Positions 26,221 through 34,521 of a stretch of 64,000 nucleotides of DNA are shown here, one piece after another. The translations under genes were made by a program, and so were the position numbers. Below the pieces are notes generated by a model. The model did no database searches, was not told the origin of the DNA, and was given only the letters and a program-made list of their open reading frames with translations. The stretch is from NCBI RefSeq assembly GCF_014697425.1, contig NZ_JACJRU010000001.1, positions 248,001 through 312,000 of the forward strand. The letters are read 5' to 3'. Within the stretch, counting starts at the first letter, position 1, and the number at the start of each line of letters is the position of its first letter. This DNA is from Nostoc sp. FACHB-110 (GTDB taxonomy: Bacteria > Cyanobacteriota > Cyanobacteriia > Cyanobacteriales > Nostocaceae).

Positions 26221-26829
26221 ATGGTTATGTCCTACTACCAAGCACAAAGTGAAAATCAAAGTCCAAATACAAATGGTGGTAAATACTTAACAGCATTTCA
26301 ACGCAAATTTCTGCAAGAAAAAAAACTCCACAGAAATTTATCTGACTCTTACCGCCAGCGAATTGAAATCATGTTATTAGCTGATGAGGGAAAATCCCAA
26401 ACTGAAATTTGTCAAATTTTAGGTTGTTGTGCCGCTACCGCAAGACATTGGACACACATTGCGCGCACAGGGATGGCTCATCAATGGCAAGATTGTCCGA
26501 TTGGTCGTCCTAAAGCTGTGAATGACCAATATTTAGCTCGTTTAAAAGAACTGCTAAACGATAGTCCCCGCGATTATGGGTATGCTTTTCGGCGGTGGAC
26601 AGCAGGTTGGTTGCAGAAACATTTAGCTAAAGAATTTGGCATTGAAGTGAGCGATCGCCATTTTAAACGACTGCTCAAACAAATGGGTTTATCCACTAGA
26701 CCAAAACCCAGCCAAACTCAAGAAAATAGCTGTCAACAGCACAATAAGGCAAAAATTCTTATTCATGATATCAAATCGGCGCATAATTCGGAAAATTATG
26801 AATATTTGCCTGTTAATTTACAAAATTAG
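26221..26829 (+). CDS. Helix-turn-helix protein (IS630-type HTH) at head of export cluster
   Basis: Starting at ATG 26221 the protein is about 202 residues; an upstream TTG at 26140 would make 229. A tandem HTH of the IS630/Homeodomain-like type is visible: RIEIMLLADEGKSQTEICQ then LGCCAATARHWTHIAR, followed by a winged-helix-like segment (GYAFRRWTAGWLQKHLAKEF) and VSDRHFKRLLKQMGLSTR. The catalytic DDE domain of IS630 transposases is absent, so it is a free-standing DNA-binding module. It ends 18 bases before the peptide exporter, suggesting one transcription unit and a regulatory role there. The regulatory role is inference; no site could be assigned. Confidence 0.75.
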   Translation: MVMSYYQAQSENQSPNTNGGKYLTAFQRKFLQEKKLHRNLSDSYRQRIEIMLLADEGKSQTEICQILGCCAATARHWTHIARTGMAHQWQDCPIGRPKAVNDQYLARLKELLNDSPRDYGYAFRRWTAGWLQKHLAKEFGIEVSDRHFKRLLKQMGLSTRPKPSQTQENSCQQHNKAKILIHDIKSAHNSENYEYLPVNLQN

Positions 26830-26847
26830 CTAAATATTGAGATATTC

Positions 26848-29580
26848 ATGGTGCAAAATTTATCTGTTGAATTAGTTTCTGTACAACAAATCAACAATGC
26901 TCTAGGCTATTCCCTGTCCAATACAGAATGGGAGCATTGTCTTCGCCAAGCTAAATCCCTCAATCCCAAAGTTGGCAAATTCTGGACAGGAAGCGATTCG
27001 GAACCAGGCATTTATATAGTGATGAGTGGCAAAGTCAGATTGCTAGATAGTGCTGATGAGTTAATCGCCACTTTAGAGGTAGGGGCTGCTTTTGGGGAAT
27101 TTACCTTGTTTCCCGATATTGACCTGAAACCTTATGCAGCCAGGGCTTCGGTAAATTTGCAACTATGCTTTATACCTGGCGAAGTCTTATGGCAATTGAT
27201 GTCCCAATATCCGCAAATCCGCGAGCATTTGCTAACTGTAGCGCGATCGCGTTATTCCGAACCTGTCAACTCAGATAACATATACTCTTCAATCAACCAA
27301 TCCGAGTCTCGTAATCATCATCTAGAAATCACTGCCACGCCTGCGGAAACACCCCATCAGAAAAAGATTAGTAAAGCCTACTTTCCGACACCAACTCAAA
27401 GAGCCGGGCATTTTTGGCAAAGAGTCATGCGGCGATATCCGTATTTTGCCCAACAAAGTGCTTCCGACTGTGGTGCAGCTTGTTTAGTTATGGTGTCTCG
27501 TTATTGGGGAAAACGCTTCAGTATTAATCGCCTACGAGATATAACTAACGCCGATCGCAACGGTGCATCTCTGCGTGGATTGTCAGCAGCCGCCGAAAGT
27601 ATTGGATTTAGTACTCGACCTGTCAAAGCCAATCTGCATCAATTAGCAAAACAAAAATTGCCCGCGATCGTTCACTGGGAAGGTAAACACTATATTGTTG
27701 TTTATGAAATTACCCCGAAACACGTTATTATTGCCGACCCTGGTATTGGTCAACTGACTTTAACTCACGCCGAATTCACAGCTAACTGGACTGGTTATAC
27801 ACTCTTATTGCAGCCAACAGTCATGCTAAAAGAGGCAAAAGAGACTTCTACACCTTTTTGGCAATTCTTTGAGTTATTAAAACCGCACTCTTTGGTAATG
27901 CTAGAGGTATTGATTGCTTCAATATTTATTCAAATATTTGGGCTAATCACTCCCTTATTTACCCAATTAATTTTAGACCGCGTAGTAGTGCAACGCTCTG
28001 AACTGACCTTAACCGCAGTCGGCTTAGGGTTGTTGATATTTAGCCTCTTTCGTGTGGCTATGACTGGGTTAAGGCAGTATCTGTTAGACCATACAGCCAA
28101 CAGAATTGACTTAGCATTGATTGTGGGATTTATCCGTCATACCCTACGCTTACCATTGAGTTTCTTCGAGACTCGTTATGTCGGAGATATTATCTCGCGT
28201 GTGCAAGAAAACCGCAAAATTCAACGCTTTCTCTCTGGCGAAGCCTTGTCTATCCTACTAGATTTATTCACTGTCTTTATCTATGTGGGATTGATGTTTT
28301 GGTACAGTTGGAAAATGGCATTATTAGCGTTGTTAATAATTCCGCCTTTTGCATTACTGGCCTTGATTGCTACACCTTTTTTACAAAGAATTTCCAGAGA
28401 AATTTTTAATGCTGTCGCTAAAGAAAGCAGTTACCTCATCGAAGCCTTAACTGGAGTACGCACAGTCAAAGCAACAGCCATAGAACAAACAGTCAGATGG
28501 CACTGGGAAGAGCTATTAAATAAAGAAATTAAAGCTAATTTCTCTGGCGAAATTATTAGTAACCGCCTGCAAATATTTAGTAATTCTATTCAAGCAATAG
28601 TTACTACTGCCTTACTGTGGTATGGTGGACATTTAGTCATTCATAATCAGTTAACTATTGGTCAATTAGTAGCATTTAATATGCTGCTGGGAAATATCAT
28701 TACACCTTTTCAACGCTTGACTGTATTGTGGAATCAAATCCAAGAAGTTGTGATTGCTGTAGAAAGAATTAACGATGTATTAGATGCAGAACCAGAAGAA
28801 GATTTACAACAGCAATCCCGGCAAAATTTACCTCAGATTCAAGGTCATATTCGTTTTAGCAATGTCACATTTCGCTATCATCCTGAAAGTGACATCAATA
28901 TCTTAGAAAATCTCAATTTTGAAGTCAAACCAGGACAAATGGTAGCCCTAGTAGGGCGTAGTGGTTCTGGAAAAACTACGATTTCTAAGCTGGTTTTGGG
29001 TTTATATCCTCCTACAGATGGTAAAGTTTTCATTGATGGTCAAGATATTAGTAGTATTTCATTACGCTCTTTAAGATCCTCTGTAGGGGTAGTTGACCAA
29101 GACACCTTTTTGTTCGGTGGTACGATTAGAGAAAATATTAGTTTAGGATATCCCGGAGCAAGTTTAACAGAAGTAGCTGAAGCGGCTAAACTTGCGGGTG
29201 CTGATGACTTTATTAAAAAGTTACCAATGGGATATGAAACCCAGATAGGTGAAGGCGGTGGGCTATTGTCAGGTGGACAGCGACAGCGCATTGCGATCGC
29301 CAGAGCATTATTAGGAAATCCTCGACTATTAGTCTTAGATGAAGCTACTTCTCATCTAGATACAGAATCAGAGAGAATTATCCAACAAAATTTGAATACC
29401 ATCCTTAAAGATAGAACAACCTTTGTTATAGCCCATCGTCTTTCCACAATCCGCAATGCAGACTTAATTTTAGTCTTAGATAAAGGTGTATTGATTGAAA
29501 GCGGTACTCATGAAGAATTAATGGCTAAAAAAGGACATTATTTCTATCTCAATCAGCAACAAATTCAAGGCATAAGCTAA
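26848..29580 (+). CDS. C39-peptidase ABC exporter with N-terminal cNMP-binding-like domain
   Basis: The 910-residue protein processes and exports double-glycine peptides. Residues 35-145 form a cyclic-nucleotide-binding-type beta barrel (PGIYIVMSGKVRLLDSADE; LEVGAAFGEFTLF). Residues 195-325 are the C39 protease: catalytic Cys at about 208 (SASDCGAACLVMV), His in WEGKHYIVVYE and Asp in IIADPGIG. A six-helix membrane domain (about 345-620) and ABC ATPase follow (GRSGSGKTTISK, LLSGGQRQRIAIARALL, LLVLDEATSHLD). The layout resembles HetC/SunT-type transporters of Nostocales. The cluster continues with an HlyD adaptor and a foldase, and faces five GG-leader precursors at 32.6-34.7 kb, the likely cargo. 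Whether the N-domain binds cAMP or cGMP is unknown. Confidence 0.92.
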   Translation: MVQNLSVELVSVQQINNALGYSLSNTEWEHCLRQAKSLNPKVGKFWTGSDSEPGIYIVMSGKVRLLDSADELIATLEVGAAFGEFTLFPDIDLKPYAARASVNLQLCFIPGEVLWQLMSQYPQIREHLLTVARSRYSEPVNSDNIYSSINQSESRNHHLEITATPAETPHQKKISKAYFPTPTQRAGHFWQRVMRRYPYFAQQSASDCGAACLVMVSRYWGKRFSINRLRDITNADRNGASLRGLSAAAESIGFSTRPVKANLHQLAKQKLPAIVHWEGKHYIVVYEITPKHVIIADPGIGQLTLTHAEFTANWTGYTLLLQPTVMLKEAKETSTPFWQFFELLKPHSLVMLEVLIASIFIQIFGLITPLFTQLILDRVVVQRSELTLTAVGLGLLIFSLFRVAMTGLRQYLLDHTANRIDLALIVGFIRHTLRLPLSFFETRYVGDIISRVQENRKIQRFLSGEALSILLDLFTVFIYVGLMFWYSWKMALLALLIIPPFALLALIATPFLQRISREIFNAVAKESSYLIEALTGVRTVKATAIEQTVRWHWEELLNKEIKANFSGEIISNRLQIFSNSIQAIVTTALLWYGGHLVIHNQLTIGQLVAFNMLLGNIITPFQRLTVLWNQIQEVVIAVERINDVLDAEPEEDLQQQSRQNLPQIQGHIRFSNVTFRYHPESDINILENLNFEVKPGQMVALVGRSGSGKTTISKLVLGLYPPTDGKVFIDGQDISSISLRSLRSSVGVVDQDTFLFGGTIRENISLGYPGASLTEVAEAAKLAGADDFIKKLPMGYETQIGEGGGLLSGGQRQRIAIARALLGNPRLLVLDEATSHLDTESERIIQQNLNTILKDRTTFVIAHRLSTIRNADLILVLDKGVLIESGTHEELMAKKGHYFYLNQQQIQGIS

Positions 29581-29654
29581 ATCTTCTGCATCAACAAAAT
29601 CGACGATTCTCTAACTGTGTTCATCCAAGTTCAAAACAGATTTGAGAGAAAATT

Positions 29655-31178
29655 ATGCCAAATAACTTAAATGGAAAAGTGAAGAGTGAGTTAGCAAATT
29701 ATCCTGCTAATCCAGAAATATTTTCTTCAGAAATATCAGCTACATCCACTGATAACTGGGCTGACGTTACTAAAGAACTACTTGACAGCTTACCTCAAGT
29801 CTGGACAAGAGGGTTACTCTACTTTTTGGTAGTGTTTATATCTATAGTTTTACCTTGGGCGATGCTATCTAAAGTCGATGAAACAGGTACAGCCAGAGGC
29901 AAAATTGAGCCAAGAGACCGGACAGTAAAGCTTGATGCAGCCGTCGAGGGAACAGTTGCTGAAATTCGCGCCAAAGAAGGCGATACCGTCAAAGCTGGGC
30001 AAACTTTAGTAGTACTAGAGTCTGAATTAGTGAAATCAGAATTGCAGCAAACTCAAGATAAATTAGAAGGACAACTAAATCGACTCACACAGTTAAACTC
30101 ATCCAAAAATCAATTATTTGTCTCCTTATCAACTCAACAACAGCAAAATCAATCTCAAAAATTAGAAAAACAAGCTCAAATTGACCAGGCTCGACAAAAT
30201 ATCAACACATTAAGAAATGCTTATAACTTACTTAGAGGAGAACAATTAGCTCAAGTAAGTTTAGTCAAACAAAATTTAGAACACAGCCTAACTGCTAGCA
30301 GATTAGCACAAAGTACTTTAACAAGTTCCCAAAGAGAAGTTGAGCGATATAAACAACTCCGCAAAGATGGAATCGTGCCAGAAATTAATGTTGTCGAAAA
30401 AGAAGATATATTTCAAGATAAACAAAAGTTGTATGAACAAAGCAAATCAGATGTTGAACAAGCTAAATTACGTTTAGCAGAACAACAAAGTGTCTACGAA
30501 CGTACTCTTAACCAAGCAAAAGCTGATATTGAACAAGCTCAGTTAAGACTACAAGAACAAGAAAGAAGTTATCAAACCTTAACTCGTTCTGGTCAATTAG
30601 CTGTTTTAAAACTAGAAGAACAACAGAAAAATTTAGAAACAGATATTACCTCACTTAAGTCAGATATTGCTCAAACTCAGCGTCAAATTGATTCATTAAA
30701 ATTTCAGTTAGGACAACGAGAAATCAAAGCGACTGAAAATGGAACCCTATATCAATTACCAATTCAAAAACCTGGTTCAGTTGTCCAGTCAGGCACACTA
30801 GTTGCGGAAATTGCACCACAGAATTCTCCCTTAATTATTCGGGCGCAAATGGCAACTTCTGAAAGTGGTTCTTTAAAAACAGGTTTACCAGTCAAACTAA
30901 AATTTGATGCTTATCCTTTTCAAGATTATGGAGTCTTATCAGGAGAATTAACTAAAATTTCTCCTACTACCATCGAGATAGATACACCTAATGGAAAAGT
31001 AGCAGCTTATTCCTTAGAAATTTCTCTCAAGCAAAATTGTATTCCCTCTGCCGACAAATGTATTCCTATACATCCAGGAGCCACAGCAACCTGTGAAGTG
31101 ATTGTACGGCAAAGGCGAATCATTGATTTTATCCTTGATCCATTTAAGCAGTTACAGAGTGGAGGAGTGAAACTGTAG
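29655..31178 (+). CDS. HlyD-family membrane fusion protein
   Basis: The 507-residue protein links an inner-membrane exporter to the outer membrane. It has a cytoplasmic N-terminus, one membrane segment (LLYFLVVFISIVLPWAMLS, about 55-75), a split lipoyl-like motif (VEGTVAEIRAKEGDTVKAGQ), a long coiled coil (about 125-345, rich in Gln, Glu and Leu) and a beta-barrel (GSVVQSGTLVAEIAPQNSPL; LKTGLPVKLKFDAYPFQDYG). It lies 74 bases after the C39 exporter. The outer-membrane TolC-type channel is not in the window and is presumably supplied elsewhere. Confidence 0.9.
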   Translation: MPNNLNGKVKSELANYPANPEIFSSEISATSTDNWADVTKELLDSLPQVWTRGLLYFLVVFISIVLPWAMLSKVDETGTARGKIEPRDRTVKLDAAVEGTVAEIRAKEGDTVKAGQTLVVLESELVKSELQQTQDKLEGQLNRLTQLNSSKNQLFVSLSTQQQQNQSQKLEKQAQIDQARQNINTLRNAYNLLRGEQLAQVSLVKQNLEHSLTASRLAQSTLTSSQREVERYKQLRKDGIVPEINVVEKEDIFQDKQKLYEQSKSDVEQAKLRLAEQQSVYERTLNQAKADIEQAQLRLQEQERSYQTLTRSGQLAVLKLEEQQKNLETDITSLKSDIAQTQRQIDSLKFQLGQREIKATENGTLYQLPIQKPGSVVQSGTLVAEIAPQNSPLIIRAQMATSESGSLKTGLPVKLKFDAYPFQDYGVLSGELTKISPTTIEIDTPNGKVAAYSLEISLKQNCIPSADKCIPIHPGATATCEVIVRQRRIIDFILDPFKQLQSGGVKL

Positions 31179-31302
31179 AAAATTTATGATGTAATTTTCC
31201 CTTCTTTCTCTATCAGTGAAAATCGCCATAAAACCTCTAATCTTGCTAATGGCTAAATCTTAGTCAATCAGTTAATACTTACGTAAATTAAGGAAAGATA
31301 AA

Positions 31303-32055
31303 ATGTCAAAAACTATTACAATTACCGCCGAAGACATCATTCATCAAATCCAAATATCCTGTAAATTACCTGAAGTAATTGAGCAAATTGTGAACCGAAA
31401 GATAATTACAGATGTCTTTGAAGAAGCTGGGATTACAGTAGACACAGAGGAACTTCAAAAAGCAGCAGATCAAATACGCTTAGGCAACAAACTTCATAGT
31501 GCTGAAGATACATGGAAATGGCTAGAAAAATATTTTTTAACTTTAGAAAGTTTTGAAGAAATCGTTTTTAATAGTCTCAAATCTGGCAAAGTTGCTACTC
31601 ACCTGTTCGCAGATAAAATTGAACCATATTTCTATGAAAATCAACTAGACTACACAGGGGCAGTTATATATGAAATTATCCTAGATGATGAAGATTTAGC
31701 CCTAGAGCTTTTTTATGCAATTCAAGAAGGTGAAATCAGCTTTTATGATGTTGCACATAAATATATTCAAGATATAGAATCACGTCGTATCTGTGGATAT
31801 AAAGGTACAGTTAACCGAAAAGAATTACAGCCAGAAATCTCCGCTGCTGTTTTTGCCGCTAATCCACCGCAACTATTAAAGCCAATTGTTAGTTCTAAAG
31901 GGATACATCTCATCTTTGTTGAGGAAATTATTCAACCAGTATTAGATCAAAAGCTTCGTTATAAGATTGCTGGTCATTTATTCAGTGAATGGCTAAAACA
32001 ACAAAGTCTGCAACTAGAAATTATCAATGAAATGGGCTTGTCTAATAATCATTAG
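31303..32055 (+). CDS. Parvulin-type peptidyl-prolyl isomerase of the export cluster
   Basis: The 250-residue protein resembles SurA/PpiC-type foldases that accompany C39/HlyD export genes in cyanobacteria. An N-terminal helical chaperone region (about 1-110) precedes a parvulin-like domain (about 130-225) with YEIILDDEDLALELFYAIQE, SFYDVAHKYI, GYKGTVNRKELQPEISAAVF and KGIHLIFVEE. There is no signal peptide, so if it acts on the cargo it would do so in the cytoplasm, before export. AAGGA precedes the ATG. Since several of the predicted peptide cores lack proline, its job may be chaperoning leaders or exporter assembly rather than isomerisation; that is speculation. Confidence 0.82.
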   Translation: MSKTITITAEDIIHQIQISCKLPEVIEQIVNRKIITDVFEEAGITVDTEELQKAADQIRLGNKLHSAEDTWKWLEKYFLTLESFEEIVFNSLKSGKVATHLFADKIEPYFYENQLDYTGAVIYEIILDDEDLALELFYAIQEGEISFYDVAHKYIQDIESRRICGYKGTVNRKELQPEISAAVFAANPPQLLKPIVSSKGIHLIFVEEIIQPVLDQKLRYKIAGHLFSEWLKQQSLQLEIINEMGLSNNH

Positions 32056-32120
32056 AATTTGTTTAATATCAAGCTTGGTACTGTATAGGCTCGAAATATA
32101 TTGATAAATTAGGTATTTGT

Positions 32121-32149
32121 GGTGTGTTATGCTGAAGACATAACACACC
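32121..32149 (+). terminator. Hairpin after the exporter operon
   Basis: GGTGTGTTATG (32121-32131) pairs perfectly with CATAACACACC (32139-32149) around a 7-base loop, 65 bases after the isomerase stop. The following bases are AT-rich (atattattt) but without a long T-run, so it is a plausible but not classical terminator for the exporter operon. Confidence 0.6.
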
Positions 32150-32342
32150 ATATTATTTGGCTGTGTAATAAAAAGCTTGAAATAGAACTCCTATTTGATT
32201 TTTGAAATATATTTAGTGGCGTTAGCGGATTAAAATAGTGCATAAAAGTTATGTTTTATGCTGTGAGCATCCTGCCTGCACCGGACAGGCTAGAAGCCCA
32301 TCCCACAAAAGAATTTTATGCAACATTTAAAGCAAAAAAATT

Positions 32343-32418
32343 GTAGGTTGGGTGAAGCGGAGCGTAACCCAAAGAAATTCTGAAAGTGTTGGGTTTCACT
32401 GCGTTACACCCAACCTAC
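32343..32418. repeat. GTAGGTTGGGTG fold-back repeat, copy A
   Basis: GTAGGTTGGGTG at 32343 is mirrored by CACCCAACCTAC ending at 32418, with internal gtaaccca/tgggttt arms. A related copy with a decayed right arm is at 45140-45210. Such GTAGGTTGGGT elements are widespread in cyanobacterial intergenic DNA. Confidence 0.65.
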
Positions 32419-32494
32419 TTTTAATACACATTTATATTTGAAATATTATTAATTATTTTTTATAAATGCGCCTCTTGTTATTATTTCTACCTAA

Positions 32495-32524
32495 CAAAAA
32501 TATCAGCTATAGCTGATATTTTTG
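32495..32524 (-). terminator. 30-bp palindrome ending the twin peptide genes
   Basis: CAAAAATATCAGC and GCTGATATTTTTG flank TATA as a perfect 30-base palindrome, about 60 bases after the last 47-aa peptide stop. On the minus strand the stem runs into TTTTTGTT, the pattern of a rho-independent terminator. The symmetry would let it act for both strands. Confidence 0.7.
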
Positions 32525-32586
32525 TATCGTAGCTATGCTGATTTTAATTAAAAATATTGATAGAGTTTAATAATTTAGTAACTCTA

Positions 32587-32730
32587 TTAGAATCTAATTG
32601 TGATGGTAATTTTAATTTCTACATTAACTTTGCCACCAAAAATTGCATTAACTTCTTGTTCAGTTAGTTCATTAACTAAGCTTTCATCAGCAGAGTTAAT
32701 AGCTAAATCAGAAATTGTTAGTTTAGACAT
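32587..32730 (-). CDS. 47-aa double-glycine secreted peptide precursor A
   Basis: This small gene gives a 47-residue peptide: a 33-residue leader starting MSKLTISDLAINSADESL and ending LTEQEVNAIFGG, then a 14-residue core KVNVEIKITITIRF. The leader has the classic C39 pattern (L at -12, T at -11, E at -8, I at -4, GG at -2/-1), so cleavage after GG is predicted. The core alternates hydrophobic and polar residues almost perfectly and should form an amphipathic beta-strand with no Cys, Ser or Pro to modify. AGGAG sits eight bases before the ATG (aggagcaaaaacaATG). It is 55 bases after a near-identical gene and convergent with the exporter operon. The precursor call is strong; its biological activity is unknown. 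Confidence 0.85.
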   Translation of the reverse strand: MSKLTISDLAINSADESLVNELTEQEVNAIFGGKVNVEIKITITIRF

Positions 32731-32785
32731 TGTTTTTGCTCCTATTGGAATGAGTTAATTGTGATGTGTTGAGAAATAGTGATTT

Positions 32786-32929
32786 TTACTTGCCGACTTT
32801 AATAGTGATGCTGATTGTCACTTCTACTGCGCCACCAAAAATCGCATTAACTTCTTGTTCAGTTAATTCGTTAACTAAGCTTTCATCAGCAGAGTTGATA
32901 GCTAAATCAGAAATTGTTAGTTTAGACAT
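32786..32929 (-). CDS. 47-aa double-glycine secreted peptide precursor B
   Basis: The leader is identical, residue for residue over 33 positions, to that of the gene just downstream, ending NAIFGG. The 14-residue core is AVEVTISITIKVGK, again strictly alternating through its first eleven residues but ending polar. The two genes share the leader DNA and the same ribosome site (aggagcaaaaacaATG), so they arose by a recent tandem duplication followed by divergence confined mostly to the core. This suggests selection for different mature peptides with a fixed export signal. It is probably transcribed first in a two-gene unit ending at the palindrome 32495-32524. Confidence 0.85.
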   Translation of the reverse strand: MSKLTISDLAINSADESLVNELTEQEVNAIFGGAVEVTISITIKVGK

Positions 32930-33453
32930 TGTTTTTGCTCCTAAAGAAGTTGGTTGTTTTTAATTTGTTGAGAAACCAAGTTTGGTTTGTTCTCTTAAAT
33001 ATTATTATGGGATATGTATTTTGATTTTTCAATATTATTTAATTCATCTATGGGGCATAAAAAATGTATTTTTTACCCGCTATCAAGTCTTTATTAAAAC
33101 CCAAAAGAGCAAGTTGATTATTTTTTCAAAAAATTTATAAAATTTTGTTCCAAAATCAAATAAATTAGGTCACTCTAATATTGTTTATTGGCTAGTTTAT
33201 AAACTTAAATGTGACTGTATTTAAGCTTTAAGATGATGTATCTAGCGAACATAAATCAGAGACACGAATTTTTAAATCAGATGGGTCTTTAAGCCTACAA
33301 GGAGTTTGCAGTTAAAGTAGAATATTATCTCCAGTACCAAATATTGAAAGGTATTAAAATAAAAAAGCCCAAATACAGACTTGGGCTTAAATAATATAAC
33401 TATTAAGTTGGAATTGCGAATAAGCGGAGTTACAGTAAAAATTTAGCAAGTAA
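32930..33453. other. Region upstream of the twin peptide genes
   Basis: This 524-bp AT-rich region contains the promoter for the twin peptides, which cannot be located precisely, and the terminator of the Nif11 precursor operon (33354-33388). No further GG-leader frame was found on either strand. A TA-rich stretch around 33120-33170 could carry -10 elements. Confidence 0.45.
33354..33388 (-). terminator. Rho-independent terminator of the precursor operon
   Basis: On the minus strand AAGCCCAA, an 8-base loop and TTGGGCTT (positions 33388 to 33365) form a stem followed by TTTTATTTT. This is a textbook intrinsic terminator, about 65 bases past the Nif11-type gene stop. It separates the four-gene precursor operon from the twin peptide genes. 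Confidence 0.8.
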
Positions 33454-33744
33454 CTAAAAATTAAACTCTTTTGGCCAAACATTGCCGTAGATTTGAGTTG
33501 CGGCAATTCCTCCCAAGATAGTTGCTAGTTCTTTTTCATCAACTTCCTGGAGTTGGCTATCGTTAGAATTTAACTCTAATACTTGAGCAGTAAATTCTTG
33601 AAACTCTTCTTGGCTAAAGTCATAACCGGCAGCTTTAACAATTTTGCTACATTCTGCTTTAGTTTTAACTTTTTGAATTTGGCTACGAAAAGCAGCATCT
33701 GAACCAAGCCTTTCATAAAAGGCTTTAACATTTTCTAAAGCCAT
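33454..33744 (-). CDS. Nif11-type leader peptide precursor
   Basis: The 96-residue protein has a Nif11-like leader (MALENVKAFYERLGSDAAF; KAECSKIVKAAGYDFSQEEF) ending VDEKELATILGG and a short 17-residue core IAATQIYGNVWPKEFNF. Nif11-type leaders are used by several cyanobacterial secreted and modified peptides. Here the core has no Cys and just one Thr, which argues against lanthipeptide or thiazole chemistry. AGGAA lies just before the ATG. It is the last of four genes running 34728-33454 and is followed by a strong terminator. Cleavage after GG by the nearby C39 exporter is predicted; activity is unknown. Confidence 0.85.
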   Translation of the reverse strand: MALENVKAFYERLGSDAAFRSQIQKVKTKAECSKIVKAAGYDFSQEEFQEFTAQVLELNSNDSQLQEVDEKELATILGGIAATQIYGNVWPKEFNF

Positions 33745-33790
33745 AATTTCCTAATTTACTAATTGTTTTCTTGATTTTTGATAGATGAAA

Positions 33791-34000
33791 TTATTGAATC
33801 TTAATAGGAAAATAGCCAAGAATAATTCGTATTTGTCCGCCTGCGATCGCTTGCTTTTCTGTATCAGATAAATCTGCCATATCTTCACTGTCGTTTAAAA
33901 GTTGCTCTCGGCGCGCGGAGGCATTTATCACCGCTTCTTCTATCAAATTTTCAATCTCAATTTGATTTTTGAGATGTTTTTGATTGATTTCTCTAGACAT
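33791..34000 (-). CDS. 69-aa double-glycine peptide precursor
   Basis: Starting at ATG 34000, which has AAGGAG just upstream, the product is 69 residues (an ATG at 34015 would add five). The leader has an acidic/basic helix (IEIENLIEEAVINASARREQ) and ends DLSDTEKQAIAGG; the 14-residue core is QIRIILGYFPIKIQ, hydrophobic and basic. The leader is homologous to that of the 68-aa gene two places upstream: both show LI-acidic-acidic-AV, then ARR, then a GG site. It differs from the Nif11 leader, so this operon uses two leader families with one exporter signal. The mature product and activity are unknown. Confidence 0.82.
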   Translation of the reverse strand: MSREINQKHLKNQIEIENLIEEAVINASARREQLLNDSEDMADLSDTEKQAIAGGQIRIILGYFPIKIQ

Positions 34001-34042
34001 GAATTTCTCCTTCATTTATTGAATAATTTTTTTCAGTTTTAC

Positions 34043-34480
34043 TTAATCAGTAATAGGTCTAGACACTTCAGCAATTAGCTGAGAAGGATTGTAATTATCT
34101 GTAACTACTTGCGGACAGCGCATACAAGCTGACTTACCTTCCTGTTGCCACCAACGACAATCTCGGCGTATGGAACAGGGGGGTAGTTCTTCTACTACCG
34201 ATGGCAATTTTTCCACAATTCGCATTGCCAGACGACAATCTTGGCCATCAAAATGCTGACAACCCTTAGCAGCACAAGGTGATGCTGTCCGAAAAATTTC
34301 TGCTGGCGTAATTGGACTAGCTTTTGCTATGAGTTCTTGTGTAACAGGTTGCGGTTGCTTGAGATAAGCTACTTTAGGTTCAGTAACTGATCCACTGATG
34401 ATGCCGAAGACAACACTATTTCCAGGTTCTGGCCTAGAACTAGGGCAAAGTGTCGTCTTATCCCCTGCAATTTCTTCCAT
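34043..34480 (-). CDS. Cys-rich protein in the precursor operon
   Basis: The 145-residue protein has eight cysteines (12, 69, 74, 82, 102, 108, 119, 122), with clusters CAAKGCQHFDGQDC and CSIRRDCRWW, then CMRCP. The spacing suggests a metal- or iron-sulfur-binding domain, but it matches no ferredoxin or zinc finger I know. There is no GG leader, so it is not a precursor. GGAGG precedes the ATG. It sits between two homologous GG precursors, so it may serve their maturation, immunity or regulation. Similar Cys-rich proteins occur near Nif11-type genes in cyanobacteria; a modifying role is speculation. Confidence 0.7.
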   Translation of the reverse strand: MEEIAGDKTTLCPSSRPEPGNSVVFGIISGSVTEPKVAYLKQPQPVTQELIAKASPITPAEIFRTASPCAAKGCQHFDGQDCRLAMRIVEKLPSVVEELPPCSIRRDCRWWQQEGKSACMRCPQVVTDNYNPSQLIAEVSRPITD

Positions 34481-34521
34481 TAATTAAGCCTCCAGGAAGA
34501 TAAGTTTATTACTGATAAATT

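Larger units (their letters stand above)
32056..32586. other. Convergent intergenic region with hairpins and a dispersed repeat
   Basis: Between the exporter operon and the convergent precursor-peptide genes lie two terminator-like hairpins (32121-32149; 32495-32524) and a 76-bp fold-back repeat (32343-32418). No additional GG-leader peptide was found here on either strand. Confidence 0.5.

Noticed and set aside
32766..32963. A 65-codon plus-strand frame at the twin peptides
   Set aside because: It is antisense to the 47-aa precursor, whose ribosome site, duplication and GG leader are much better evidence.
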